Assembly (NCBI RefSeq): GCF_001908375.1
Contig: NZ_CP017244.1
Coordinates: 1,302,001 to 1,366,000, forward strand
Source: Rhizobium etli 8C-3
GTDB lineage: Bacteria > Pseudomonadota > Alphaproteobacteria > Rhizobiales > Rhizobiaceae
Length of the DNA stretch: 64,000 nt
Direction of reading: 5' to 3'
The notes below the pieces were generated by a model that worked only from the letters and a program-made list of their open reading frames with translations, did not search any database and was not told the origin of the DNA. Position 1 is the first letter of the stretch. Each line of letters begins with the position of its first letter. Shown here in pieces: positions 9,147 through 18,166 of the stretch. The position numbers and the translations under genes are program-made.

Positions 9147-9166
9147 ATCTGTCATTATCTGTCAAC
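9147..9166. promoter_or_regulatory. Tandem 10-bp repeat in the divergent promoter region
   Basis: ATCTGTCATT is followed at once by ATCTGTCAAC, so the 8-bp core ATCTGTCA recurs with a spacing of exactly one helical turn. It lies in the 284-bp spacer between the GntR gene and the second importer operon, in a locally AT-rich stretch. It is a candidate operator for the adjacent GntR protein, although FadR-type sites are more often inverted repeats (TnGTnnnACnA). The function is a guess. Confidence 0.35.
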
Positions 9167-9295
9167 TCTTGTAATTATTTGAGAACATGTCTATGGTCGG
9201 CTCATGGCGCCGAGAAGGGCGTCTTGCGCCGAGTGGGAGCTCGTCGCGCCGGTTCACACCAGAGTCGTTCCGGCACAAAAAGGGGAGGAACTTCA

Positions 9296-11233
9296 ATGCG
9301 CGATGAACTATTGTCTCGCGGCGTGACCAGGCGCGCCGTGCTCGGAGGTATGGCCGGTGTGGCAGCTCTGTCGATTGCCGGACGCGTCGTTGCGGCAGGC
9401 GGCGAGGCGCCCGCATGGGCGCAGCTTGCCCGGGACGGAAAGCTGCCGCCGCTTGCCGAACGGCTGCCAAAGAAGCCGATGATCGTGACACCTTTCGAAA
9501 AGGCCGGAACCTATGGCGGAACGCTCCGCCGCGGCCTCAGAGGTTCATCCGACCATAACGGCATTCTGCGCATGGTCGGCAACCAAAGCCTCGTGCGCTG
9601 GAACCTGGAATTCACGCAAGTTGTGCCCAACCTCGCTGAACGCTGGGAGATCAACGACGACGCCTCGCAATTCACCTTTTACCTGATCGAAGGGGTGCGC
9701 TGGTCCGATGGACATGCTTTTACCGCCGACGACATCGTCTTCGCCATTGAGGATTGCGTCAAGAACAGCGAGCTCTACAGCTCGACACCTGCGCAGCTGT
9801 CTGTTGCCGGCAAAGCCGTCAAGGTCGAGAAGATCGATGATTTTACGGTGAAGTTCACCTTTGCTGCGGCAAACGCACTCTATCTGGAAAACCTGGCAAC
9901 ACCGCTTGGCCAGCATCCGACACTCTTTCCGAAGCACTACTGCAGCCAGTTCCTTCCGAAGTACAATCCCAATATCGCCGAGGAAGTGAAAAAAGCAGGA
10001 GTGGGCAGTTGGACCGATCTCTTCCGCGCGCGTTGCGGCGATATCGAGATCCCGTCGCGATGGGGCAACCCCGACAAGCCGACTCTCGATCCATGGGTTG
10101 TGAAGGAGCCTTATAGCGGTGGCGCGACGCGCGTCGTCATGACCCGGAACCCCTATTTCTGGCAGGTCGACACTCAGGGCAACCAGCTTCCCTATATCGA
10201 CGAGATCAATTTCAGCATCTCGCAGGATGTAGAGTCGCTGATGCTGAATGTCATCTCGGGAAAGATCGACATCCAGGAGCGCCATATCAGCGTTCTTTCA
10301 AACAAGCCGACACTCTCCCAAAACATGGAAAAAGGCGGCTATCGCCTGCTGTCGCTGGTGCCTTCCGCCTCCCAGCAGTGCCAGATCTACTTCAACATGA
10401 CCCACAAGGATCCGGCCCTGCGCAAGATGTTTGCCGACAAGTCGTTCAGACAGGCGCTTTCGCTTGCGATCAACCGGCAGGAATTGATCGACATCGTCTA
10501 TTTCGGCCAAAGCGAATCCTACCAGGCCGGCCCCCGCCCGGAACATCCTTGGTACCACGAAAGGCTCGCGCGTCAGTTTTGCGAGTATGATCCTGATAGG
10601 GCCGGCGCGATGCTGGATGAGGCCGGTTACAAGATGAATGGGAGCGGGTTGCGCCTGCGGCCAGACGGTCAGAAGGTGTTTTTCACAGTCGACGTCATTC
10701 CGACGCTCTATCCCGATCTCGTTGACGCCCTGGAACTGGTCAAGGCGCATTGGGCACAGATCGGCATCGAGATGAAGGTCAACACGATCGAGCGTGCCCT
10801 CTATTACACACGCGGCGACGACAACGCGCATGATGCGGCAGTCTGGCCAGGTCCTGGAGGTCTCGATCCGATGCTTGACCCGCGCGACTTCTTCGCCTTC
10901 CACCCGCAGGGCTCGCGCTACGCCATTCCCTGGTCGCTTTGGTATACGTCAAACGGCGCTCGCGGCGAAGAACCGCCGGAAAGTCAGAAGAAACGCATGA
11001 AGCTTTTTGACGACGCCCGTTCCACCGCCGATCTTTCCAGGCGTGGCGCAATCATGACGCAGATCTTCGACATTGCCGCTGACGAATTCGAGACAGTGGG
11101 TCTTTGCCTTGCCGTCGGCGGTTTCGGGATCATCCGCAACAATCTTCACAACGTTCCAGAAAAGCAGCCCGACAGCTGGTCCTGGCCGAATCCAGGCCCT
11201 GCACTGCCCCAGCAATTTAGCTTCACGAGCTGA
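9296..11233 (+). CDS. Large family 5 solute-binding protein with Tat-like signal
   Basis: Periplasmic binding protein, 645 aa, clearly longer than common DppA/OppA (about 530). The ATG at 9296 follows AGGGGAGGA. The N-terminus has a twin-arginine-like signal (VTRRAVLGGMAGVAALSIAG) with an Ala-rich cleavage region near residue 30. Family features include YGGTLRRGL, WEINDDASQFTFYL and FTADDIVFAIED. This long subtype typically travels with DppC-like permeases that carry a large periplasmic loop, as here, and is often associated with oligosaccharide rather than peptide loci. It is the first gene of the plus-strand operon. About 95 bp separate it from the permease. Ligand unknown. Confidence 0.88.
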   Translation: MRDELLSRGVTRRAVLGGMAGVAALSIAGRVVAAGGEAPAWAQLARDGKLPPLAERLPKKPMIVTPFEKAGTYGGTLRRGLRGSSDHNGILRMVGNQSLVRWNLEFTQVVPNLAERWEINDDASQFTFYLIEGVRWSDGHAFTADDIVFAIEDCVKNSELYSSTPAQLSVAGKAVKVEKIDDFTVKFTFAAANALYLENLATPLGQHPTLFPKHYCSQFLPKYNPNIAEEVKKAGVGSWTDLFRARCGDIEIPSRWGNPDKPTLDPWVVKEPYSGGATRVVMTRNPYFWQVDTQGNQLPYIDEINFSISQDVESLMLNVISGKIDIQERHISVLSNKPTLSQNMEKGGYRLLSLVPSASQQCQIYFNMTHKDPALRKMFADKSFRQALSLAINRQELIDIVYFGQSESYQAGPRPEHPWYHERLARQFCEYDPDRAGAMLDEAGYKMNGSGLRLRPDGQKVFFTVDVIPTLYPDLVDALELVKAHWAQIGIEMKVNTIERALYYTRGDDNAHDAAVWPGPGGLDPMLDPRDFFAFHPQGSRYAIPWSLWYTSNGARGEEPPESQKKRMKLFDDARSTADLSRRGAIMTQIFDIAADEFETVGLCLAVGGFGIIRNNLHNVPEKQPDSWSWPNPGPALPQQFSFTS

Positions 11234-11328
11234 TTTTGCCGCTCCAGCGCCGTCCCTTTGCGCGACGGCGCTCCTTTCAAGCGCGCTGCCCGCAGCTCGG
11301 GCGCGGTGTTTAATGCAAGAGACGTCTC

Positions 11329-12315
11329 ATGCTGATCTTCATCGCTAAACGCCTTTTATGGATGGTGCCATCCCTTTTCGCCGTCAGCTTCCTTGCCTTC
11401 GTGCTTATCCAGCTGCCGCCGGGAGATTACGTCACGACTTATATTGCAACGCTTGCGGCATCCAACGAAGTCATCGATCAGAACACCGCGGCGCAATTGC
11501 GTGAGCGCTTCGGACTCGATGAGCCGATGCTCGTGCAGTACTTTAAATGGATATGGGGCATCCTTTCCCGCGGCGACTTCGGCATTTCCTTTGAATGGCA
11601 GCAACCGGTCTCCGGCCTCATTTGGGAGCGCATGGCGCTGACGCTGGTGCTCGCTCTTTCGACACTCATCGCCACCTGGGCAATCGCATTGCCGATCGGC
11701 GTCTTTTCTGCGGTTCGCAAATATTCGATCGGCGACTATTTCTTCACCGCCTTCACCTTCCTCGGCCTGGCTATTCCATCGTTCCTGCTGGCGCTGGTGC
11801 TCATGTATATCGCGGCCGTCGAGTTCGGCCAGGATGTCGGAGGCCTCTTTTCATCCGAGTTCGAAACCGCGCCCTGGAGCATCGCCAAGGTCCTCGACCT
11901 TCTTTCACATATATGGCTTCCCGTCATCATTCTGGCCGTGTCTTCTACCGCGAGCCTGATCCGCGTGATGCGCGCGAACATGCTCGATGAACTGCCGAAG
12001 CCTTACGTCACCACGGCACGGGCAAAAGGTCTTTCCGAGTTCAGGCTGCTCGTGAAATACCCCTTAAGAATTGCGCTCAATCCGTTCATCTCGACGATCG
12101 CCTGGCTCCTTCCAAACCTGATTTCCGGCTCCGTCGTCGTGGCAATCGTCCTCAATCTGCCGACGGCAGCGCCCTTGTTGCTGCAGGCGCTGATGGCACA
12201 GGACATGTACCTGGCTGGCGCCTTCGTACTGCTGATCTGCGCGCTCACTCTGATCGGCTCGTTGATCAGCGACATCTTGCTTGCGCTGGTCGATCCGCGC
12301 ATCCGCTTGGAATAG
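11329..12315 (+). CDS. Opp/Dpp-type ABC importer permease (DppB-like)
   Basis: 328 aa inner-membrane permease. TM1 starts at once (FIAKRLLWMVPSLFAVSFLAF), followed by the family motif QLPPGDY. It carries the EAA-type loop YVTTARAKGLSEFRLLVKYPLR and the C-terminal LISDILLALVDPRIRLE. A further in-frame-independent ATG at 11313 lies upstream, but MLIFIAKR matches the usual N-terminus of the family. It is separated by 11 bp from the partner permease gene and belongs to the second importer of the locus. Confidence 0.87.
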   Translation: MLIFIAKRLLWMVPSLFAVSFLAFVLIQLPPGDYVTTYIATLAASNEVIDQNTAAQLRERFGLDEPMLVQYFKWIWGILSRGDFGISFEWQQPVSGLIWERMALTLVLALSTLIATWAIALPIGVFSAVRKYSIGDYFFTAFTFLGLAIPSFLLALVLMYIAAVEFGQDVGGLFSSEFETAPWSIAKVLDLLSHIWLPVIILAVSSTASLIRVMRANMLDELPKPYVTTARAKGLSEFRLLVKYPLRIALNPFISTIAWLLPNLISGSVVVAIVLNLPTAAPLLLQALMAQDMYLAGAFVLLICALTLIGSLISDILLALVDPRIRLE

Positions 12316-12326
12316 GGGGAGGCCTC

Positions 12327-13448
12327 ATGGCCGACATTGCAGTCACAAATCTCGCGCCGGATCGCGCCGCTGTCGCCTCGCAATGGCAGCTCATCTGGTG
12401 GGCTTTCCGTCGGCACCGGCTTGCCATGATATCCCTCGTCGTCACCTTCTTGATGTACGCCGTAGCCGTCATTCCGGGGTTCTTCACCATCAACGATCCG
12501 AACCTGCAGAACGCTCGGGCGACTTTTCATCCACCGCAGAGATTGCACCTCGTCGATACCGGCGACGGGATCTCCATTGGCCTGCACTACTACCCGCTGA
12601 AGCTTACCCGTGATCCGCAAACGCTTGCGGCGATCTACAAGGAGGACAGGACGAAGCGGATCGACGCGCAATTCTTCGGGCGCGGGTATGAATATTCCGT
12701 GCTCGGCCTCTTCAGCACCGACATCCATCTGCTCGCGTCATCCGAGAAGACCTCGCCCCTTCTTCTGTTCGGAGCCGACAGGCTTGGGCGCGACGTCTTC
12801 AGCCGGACGGTTCAAGGGTCTCAGATTTCGCTGTCGATCGGTCTTGTCGGCGTCTTCTTCTCGCTGATGCTTGGCGTCGTCCTCGGCGGCATTTCCGGAT
12901 ATTACGGCGGCCGCATCGATTTCTTCATGCAGCGGCTGATCGATTTCGTACTCTCCTTGCCGACGATCCCGATCTGGCTTGCGATGGCGGCGGCCCTGCC
13001 CCAGGGTTGGCCAGCAACGCTTCAGTACATGATGATTACCATCATTCTGTCGCTGACCGGCTGGGCGCAGCTTGCCCGTGTCGTGCGCGGCCGTTTTTTG
13101 TCCTTGCGCACCGAGGAATTTGTAGCCGCCGCAAGACTCGATGGTGTTCGCGAAAGGCGCATCATCTTTCGTCACATGCTGCCGAGTTTCGCAAGCCACG
13201 TCATAGCGTCGATCACGCTTGCCGTGCCGGCGATGATCCTTGCGGAAACCTCCCTGTCCTTCCTGGGCCTTGGCCTGCAGCCGCCGACCATTTCCTGGGG
13301 TGTCCTTTTGCGCGAGGCTCAAAACATACGCTCAATCGCTACGGCGCCGTGGCTGTTCATGCCAGGGGTTGCCGTCGTCGTCGCCGTCATGGCGCTCAAC
13401 CTTCTCGGCGACGGCCTGCGTGATGCAGCCGACCCCTATAACAAGTGA
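12327..13448 (+). CDS. Opp/Dpp-type ABC importer permease (DppC-like) with large periplasmic insert
   Basis: 373 aa, about 70 residues longer than usual DppC. After TM1 (about 37-55) a long hydrophilic stretch of some 100 residues precedes the canonical FGADRLGRDVFSRTVQGS entry motif. The rest is the standard transport domain with the EAA loop FVAAARLDGVRERRIIFRHMLP and the GLGLQPPTISWG segment. GGGGGAGG lies ahead of the ATG. The insert matches the loop seen in permeases that partner the long, roughly 640-aa binding proteins, fitting the gene at 9296. It forms the pore with the DppB-like product. Confidence 0.87.
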   Translation: MADIAVTNLAPDRAAVASQWQLIWWAFRRHRLAMISLVVTFLMYAVAVIPGFFTINDPNLQNARATFHPPQRLHLVDTGDGISIGLHYYPLKLTRDPQTLAAIYKEDRTKRIDAQFFGRGYEYSVLGLFSTDIHLLASSEKTSPLLLFGADRLGRDVFSRTVQGSQISLSIGLVGVFFSLMLGVVLGGISGYYGGRIDFFMQRLIDFVLSLPTIPIWLAMAAALPQGWPATLQYMMITIILSLTGWAQLARVVRGRFLSLRTEEFVAAARLDGVRERRIIFRHMLPSFASHVIASITLAVPAMILAETSLSFLGLGLQPPTISWGVLLREAQNIRSIATAPWLFMPGVAVVVAVMALNLLGDGLRDAADPYNK

Positions 13449-13455
13449 GACCGGC

Positions 13456-15183
13456 ATGACTGACGTGATTCCCATCGCCGGCAGCAGACCGCCGCTCCTG
13501 CAGGTGAACAACCTGACCGTCGACTTTGCCTTGCGCAACGGCGTCTTTCGCGCAGTTGACAGTCTTACCTTTTCGATCGATCCGGGAAAAACCCTCTGCG
13601 TCGTCGGCGAGAGCGGCTCGGGCAAGTCGGTGACGGCGCGCTCCATTCTGCAGATTGTAGACGCGCCTGGCCGCATCGCCGCAGGCTCCATCGTCCTGAA
13701 CGGCAAAGACGGCCGCCCCATTGACCTCGTCAGCCTCAGCCCGCGCGGGCGTCAAATCCGCGCCATACGTGGCCGCGATATCGCAATGATCTTCCAGGAA
13801 CCAATGTCGTCACTCTCCCCGGTGCACACGGTGGGCGACCAGATCATCGAAGCCCTCCGCCTTCACACCAGGATGAGCAAGACGCAAGCACGCCGCGAAG
13901 CGATATCCCTCCTGCAGCAGGTGGAAATTCCCTTCCCGGAAAAAGCGGTCGATCGCTATACCTTCCAATATTCTGGTGGCATGCGCCAGCGCGCCATGAT
14001 CGCAATGGCACTTGCATGCAAACCTCAACTGCTCATCGCCGACGAGCCAACCACGGCTCTGGACGTGACCACGCAAGCCGAAATCCTCGACCTGATTGCC
14101 CGGCTGCAGAAGGCCTATGGGATGGCGGTGCTCTTCATAACGCACGACATGGGCGTGGTGGCGCAAATCGCCGACGACGTGCTTGTCATGCACAACGGCG
14201 TTGCCAAGGAATATGCGCCGGTCGAGCAGATCTTTCATGCGCCGAAAGACAGCTACACCCGAATGCTGATCAGCTCCGTACTGAAGCTTGAGGCCAAGGC
14301 CGAAATCAGGCTGGCGCGAACGCCGCTCGACACGACGGCAGCGCCTATCCTCGAACTGCGCAACGTCTCCGTGGATTTCGGAGAGGTCAAAGCGCTCGAC
14401 GATATTTCCATTTCGCTCCTGCCACGCGAGACGCTGGGTATCGTCGGCGAAAGCGGCTCAGGAAAGACGACGATGGGCCGCTCGATCATGCGCCTCATCG
14501 ATCCGACGGCAGGCGAGATCGTCTATCGCCGCGCCGATGGTGGCACGATCGATCTGGCGACCGCGAAGGGACCGACGCTTGCCACGGCCCGACGCGAACT
14601 GCGCATGGTGTTTCAGGATCCTTTCGGCTCGCTCAATCCCCGCATGACTGTCTCTCAAATCATCGGCGAGCCACTGCTTGTCAACGGCGTCGCGAGCGGG
14701 CGGGTGCTCGACGAGCGCGTCTGCCACCTGATGGAACAAGTCGGTCTCGATCCTGCGAGCCGTGAACGCTATCCTCATGCCTTTTCGGGAGGCCAGCGTC
14801 AGCGCATCGGAATTGCCCGCGCCATCACGCTCAACCCGCGGGTCATCGTTGCAGACGAAGCGACTTCGGCGCTCGACGTATCCGTCCGCTCCCAGGTGCT
14901 CGACCTTTTGATGCGCCTGCAGGATGAACTCGGCCTTGCCTACATCTTCATCAGCCACGACATCGGCGTCATTCGCTACATGTGCGACCGCGTCGGCGTG
15001 ATGTACAAGGGCCGGCTTGTCGAGGTCGGGGATGCGGACAAGGTTTGCAAAGCGCCCGAGCACGCCTACACCCAAGCCCTCATCTCCGCCATTCCGCGCC
15101 CCGACCCGCGCGATCGCGATCGCTCGCGGCGTTTTCGCTACGTCGAACCAGGCAACTTGAAGAACGGGAGTTCTGTGCGATGA
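13456..15183 (+). CDS. Fused double ATPase of Opp-type importer (DppD-DppF fusion)
   Basis: 575 aa with two complete ABC domains in one chain. Domain 1 has Walker [10 protein letters not shown] (about residue 53), signature YSGGMRQR and Walker [13 protein letters not shown]. Domain 2 has Walker [10 protein letters not shown] (about residue 339), signature FSGGQRQR and Walker [13 protein letters not shown] (Ala in place of the usual Pro). The fusion replaces the two separate ATPases used by the other importer of this locus. The ATG at 13456 is seven bases after the permease stop. Its stop overlaps the ATG of the first dehydratase (ATGA, 15180-15183), tying transport to catabolism. Confidence 0.9.
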   Translation: MTDVIPIAGSRPPLLQVNNLTVDFALRNGVFRAVDSLTFSIDPGKTLCVVGESGSGKSVTARSILQIVDAPGRIAAGSIVLNGKDGRPIDLVSLSPRGRQIRAIRGRDIAMIFQEPMSSLSPVHTVGDQIIEALRLHTRMSKTQARREAISLLQQVEIPFPEKAVDRYTFQYSGGMRQRAMIAMALACKPQLLIADEPTTALDVTTQAEILDLIARLQKAYGMAVLFITHDMGVVAQIADDVLVMHNGVAKEYAPVEQIFHAPKDSYTRMLISSVLKLEAKAEIRLARTPLDTTAAPILELRNVSVDFGEVKALDDISISLLPRETLGIVGESGSGKTTMGRSIMRLIDPTAGEIVYRRADGGTIDLATAKGPTLATARRELRMVFQDPFGSLNPRMTVSQIIGEPLLVNGVASGRVLDERVCHLMEQVGLDPASRERYPHAFSGGQRQRIGIARAITLNPRVIVADEATSALDVSVRSQVLDLLMRLQDELGLAYIFISHDIGVIRYMCDRVGVMYKGRLVEVGDADKVCKAPEHAYTQALISAIPRPDPRDRDRSRRFRYVEPGNLKNGSSVR

Positions 15184-16397
15184 AGATCACCGGAATTAGA
15201 ACCTTTCTCATGCATGCGGGCCAACCTTTTTCCTCGAAATGGGCCTTGGAGGCGCTCTCGCGAGACGACGCGCCCAAACTGCTGCCGGGCACCAGAAACT
15301 GGCTGTTCTTGAAGCTCGATACCGACGAAGGCATCACCGGCATCGGTGAATGCTCAGGCTGGCCGCGGGTCATCGAGACGGCGATACACGATCTCGCACC
15401 ATTGCTTATCGGCGAGGACCCCGCCAATATCGAACGGCTCTGGCAGAAGATGCATATCGCCATGATGAGCCACGGCATGCTGGGAACAGTTGGCGCCGGC
15501 GCCATGACTGGCATCGACATGGCGCTTTGGGACATCAAGGGAAAAACCCTCGGCGTGCCGGTCTGGATGTTGCTCGGCGGCAAGGTGCGCGACCGGATCC
15601 CGATCTACACCCATGCAAACTCCCCCGAGCGGGCGCTTTCAGCCAAGGAGCGCGGCATCAAGGCGATCAAGTGTGGCGGGGTAGCCGATCCGGTCCGCAA
15701 GGTCGCTGCTTTGCGCGAGGCCGTCGGCAACGATATCGACATTGCGATCGATCTGCACGGACCGCCCTGGCTGACGCCTGCCGATGCCTGCCGGCTGGTG
15801 CGTGCATTGGAGCCTTACGAACTCTTCTGGGTCGAAGATCCGATTGCCCCTGACAACACCGATGGCTATCGGCGTATTCGCGATGCGGCGCACGTGCCTT
15901 TGGCGGCCGGCGAGCGTTCGGCGACCATCTTCGGCGAACGAGAACTTATCGAGGAAGAACTGGTCGACGTGATCCAGCCGGATACCGGCCGGGCCGGCGG
16001 CATTACGCAGATGAAGAAGATTGCGGCGATGGCCGAGGCGCATCATATCCAGATGGCACCACATTCCGGCTCGCTTGGCCCGGTCGCCGAATATGCGGCC
16101 CTGCACGTGCTTGCTGCGATCCCCAACGCCCTCATCCTCGAGCGCATCGATGACGACTGGGACGGCCGCCGGCAGACGATCGTGCCTCATCCCGAGCAGG
16201 TCGACGGATTGGTTGCAGTTCCTGATGCGCCAGGGCTCGGCTGCGACATCGATGAGACTTTCGTGGCTCGCTTCCCAAGTGGCGGCAACGTCTCGATACC
16301 CGTGCCGGAGGATGCCGGCTCGTACAATCCCGGAACCTACAACGAGCATCTCTATGTGCAGACGCGACTGTCGCGCCGCGCCTATTTCAATCGGTAG
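15180..16397 (+). CDS. Enolase-superfamily acid-sugar dehydratase (mandelate racemase subgroup), copy 1
   Basis: 405 aa, with N-terminal capping domain and TIM barrel. Metal ligands appear as Asp191 (IDLHG), Glu219 (WVEDP) and Glu245 (AGER). Acid/base candidates are Lys164 (AIKCG), His193 and His295 (APHSG). This is the residue set of D-mannonate/gluconate/galactonate-type dehydratases, though the exact substrate is open. It starts with ATG at 15180 overlapping the ATPase stop, so it is probably translated in step with the importer. In the proposed pathway it dehydrates an aldonate or aldarate. It could instead be a cycloisomerase. Confidence 0.85.
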   Translation: MKITGIRTFLMHAGQPFSSKWALEALSRDDAPKLLPGTRNWLFLKLDTDEGITGIGECSGWPRVIETAIHDLAPLLIGEDPANIERLWQKMHIAMMSHGMLGTVGAGAMTGIDMALWDIKGKTLGVPVWMLLGGKVRDRIPIYTHANSPERALSAKERGIKAIKCGGVADPVRKVAALREAVGNDIDIAIDLHGPPWLTPADACRLVRALEPYELFWVEDPIAPDNTDGYRRIRDAAHVPLAAGERSATIFGERELIEEELVDVIQPDTGRAGGITQMKKIAAMAEAHHIQMAPHSGSLGPVAEYAALHVLAAIPNALILERIDDDWDGRRQTIVPHPEQVDGLVAVPDAPGLGCDIDETFVARFPSGGNVSIPVPEDAGSYNPGTYNEHLYVQTRLSRRAYFNR

Positions 16398-16409
16398 AAG
16401 GACATCAAG

Positions 16410-17597
16410 ATGAAGATCGACCGCATGCGGGTTTTCATGACCCGCGACAAGGACCGTCCCCGCGTCATCGTCGCACTCGACACGGATGACGGCCTGACAG
16501 GATGGGGCGAATGCTATAACCATGGTCCGGACAAGGCGCTTCCGCCGCTCTTGGATTATCTCTACGCCTTCCTGTCCGGCCAGGATCCGACACGTGTCGA
16601 CTATCTCGTCAATCTGCTCATCCAGCAGAGCCGATTTCCGCCTGGCGCATTGGGGCTGGCAGCAATCTCCGCCCTCGATCACTGCCTGTGGGACCTTGCG
16701 GCCAAAGCCGCAAACGTCCCCGTCTACAAGCTTCTGGGTGGCGAAGTGCGCGATCGCATCAAGGTCTATGCGGGCGTCTATACAGCACCGGATGCGCCGG
16801 CGGCCCGCGACGAGTTCGACCGACTGAACGCTGAATGGGGTTTTACCGCTTTCAAGCTCAGCCCGTGGCGCATCGACATGCACACCCATCGCTGGGGCAA
16901 CGTCGTCAAAGCCTCGGCGGATTATTTTCGCACATTGCGCGAGACCGTGCGCGACGACTATGAAATCGCGTTTGACGCGCATGCCAAGATCTTCGAGCCG
17001 ATTGCAGCCCGCCAGCTCGGCAATGCGCTTGCACCATATGATCCGCTGTTTTACGAGGAACCGCTTCGTCCGGAAAACATCGAAGCCTGGGGCGACCTCA
17101 AGCAGGGGCTCAACTGTGTGCTCGCTACCGGGGAATCGCTCTACAATCGAAACGAGTTCCTGCGTCTGCTGCAGGTGAAGGGCGCCGATCTGATACAACC
17201 CGACATCTGCGTGGTCGGCGGCATCAGCGAAATGCGGCGGATTGCGTTTCTCGCCGAGGCATTCTTCGTCGGCGTGGCACCCCACAATCCGATGGGCCCG
17301 CTGGCAACTGCGGTCAACGTTCACTTTTCGGCAGCCGCCCAGAACTTCCGCATTCTCGAGTACCGATTGCCGACGGGCCAGGCCTATGTCTATGGCGGCA
17401 ACGACATAGAGAAGCGGCAGGGGCAGACGCGATATGTCCTCGATCCCTATCTGCCGAAGGACGGCTATCTAGAGCTTCGGCCCGATCGGCCCGGCTGGGG
17501 CGTGGAGATGGACGAAGAGGCAATGACTGAGGAAGGCTACGTTCATTGGCAACGGCGCGTCCCGAAACGGCCAGACGGCTCCTATGCCTTTGCTTGA
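16410..17597 (+). CDS. Enolase-superfamily acid-sugar dehydratase (mandelate racemase subgroup), copy 2
   Basis: 395 aa and a clearly different subtype from its neighbour. Visible ligands are Asp189 (FDAHAK), Glu216 or Glu217 (YEEP) and Glu242 (TGES). The C-terminal catalytic His is His292 in APHNPMGP, the galactonate-dehydratase-like motif. The barrel strand that usually carries KxK reads AFKLS, so only one Lys (149) remains and the second position is Leu-Ser. It lies 12 bp after copy 1 and ends the operon, followed by a hairpin at 17623. The distinct active sites suggest that the two enzymes act on different stereoisomers, or on lactone and acid. Confidence 0.85.
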   Translation: MKIDRMRVFMTRDKDRPRVIVALDTDDGLTGWGECYNHGPDKALPPLLDYLYAFLSGQDPTRVDYLVNLLIQQSRFPPGALGLAAISALDHCLWDLAAKAANVPVYKLLGGEVRDRIKVYAGVYTAPDAPAARDEFDRLNAEWGFTAFKLSPWRIDMHTHRWGNVVKASADYFRTLRETVRDDYEIAFDAHAKIFEPIAARQLGNALAPYDPLFYEEPLRPENIEAWGDLKQGLNCVLATGESLYNRNEFLRLLQVKGADLIQPDICVVGGISEMRRIAFLAEAFFVGVAPHNPMGPLATAVNVHFSAAAQNFRILEYRLPTGQAYVYGGNDIEKRQGQTRYVLDPYLPKDGYLELRPDRPGWGVEMDEEAMTEEGYVHWQRRVPKRPDGSYAFA

Positions 17598-17622
17598 GAG
17601 CGAGACACGCTCCAAGAGCAGC

Positions 17623-17654
17623 CCGCTGACCGGCGCATCCGGCGGTCAACGGGT
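17623..17654 (+). terminator. Hairpin after the dehydratase operon, putative terminator
   Basis: An 11-bp GC-rich stem with one mismatch (CCCGCTGACCG pairing with CGGTCAACGGG) around a 10-base loop, 25 bp after the stop codon. A T-run (TTTTT) appears only some 16 bases further on, so it is a weak match to a classic intrinsic terminator. Position at the operon end supports the call. Confidence 0.45.
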
Positions 17655-17944
17655 TGCCACATCATTTTTCACCATAGTCATTGTAAAATGCTGGTTTTGT
17701 TCGTGCTGAACCCCTCATCCGGGATGCGGTAGCAGGCAAGGGCCAGCCCAAGGCACTTATGAGATTTTTATATTGGCGTCCTTCACCCCGTCTCGAACCT
17801 TTATGCGGTTCGGCCACATATTGAAGGCCGAGAGATCGACAAGATCATCTTCGCGCCAGAAAGCATGAAAGGTGTCCGTCTTTTTTAAGAACGGTGCCTC
17901 TCGTCCTGTCTGACTCCAAAGAACAACAACAGGAGCCAAGATCA
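17655..17944. other. Leader region of the kdp operon, no gene
   Basis: About 290 bp without a credible gene. It contains two AT-rich elements, ATTTTTATATT near 17764 and TTTTTTAA near 17880. T-rich sites of this kind are what KdpE-type regulators bind in enterobacteria, but no clear repeat could be aligned, so the operator stays unassigned. The kdp promoter must lie here. Confidence 0.4.
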
Positions 17945-18028
17945 ATGATGGACATCATCCTGCTCGGCATCGTGGTGGCATTCTTCGCACTGTGCTCTGC
18001 TTATACCAGCGCCTGCGACCGGCTCTGA
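17945..18028 (+). CDS. 27-residue membrane peptide upstream of kdpF
   Basis: A tiny reading frame of 27 codons with a strong ribosome site (AGGAG ten bases upstream). The peptide starts MMDIILLG, has one hydrophobic helix (ILLGIVVAFFALCSAYT) and ends SACDRL. It lies 15 bp before kdpF in the same orientation. Similar short peptides ending in a CD/E-R-L-like tail are, to my knowledge, often found just before kdpF in Proteobacteria, but no function is known to me. The size and single helix resemble KdpF itself, so it may be an additional small component or regulator of the KdpFABC complex. It is easily missed by gene callers. Confidence 0.6.
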   Translation: MMDIILLGIVVAFFALCSAYTSACDRL

Positions 18029-18043
18029 ACGGAAAAACACATC

Positions 18044-18133
18044 ATGACGCTCGATCATATCCTAGGCGGTGCGGTGACGGTGTTTCTGACCGTTTACCTC
18101 ACCTATGCCCTCATTCGCCCCGAGCGCTTCTGA
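18044..18133 (+). CDS. kdpF: K+-transporting ATPase small subunit KdpF
   Basis: 29-aa single-span membrane peptide ending LTYALIRPERF, the typical KdpF C-terminus. KdpF stabilises the KdpABC complex in the inner membrane. The gene sits between the 27-residue peptide and kdpA, 33 bp before the latter, in the normal kdpFABC order. The ATG at 18044 gives the expected length (29-30 residues). Confidence 0.85.
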   Translation: MTLDHILGGAVTVFLTVYLTYALIRPERF

Positions 18134-18166
18134 CTAGGAAGCACCGGGTACTGAAAGTTACCTCCC

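Noticed and set aside
15639..17324. 561-codon minus-strand open frame opposite the two dehydratase genes
   Set aside because: Both plus-strand enzymes have clear catalytic motifs. The antisense frame spans their junction and has no ribosome site or domain.
17764..17785. T-rich element before kdp as a KdpE operator
   Set aside because: Only a single TTTATA-like half is visible. No tandem or inverted partner could be aligned with confidence, so it is only noted in the leader entry.
17757..17945. 62-codon minus-strand frame in the kdp leader
   Set aside because: It would lie across the kdp promoter region, has no ribosome site and no domain.
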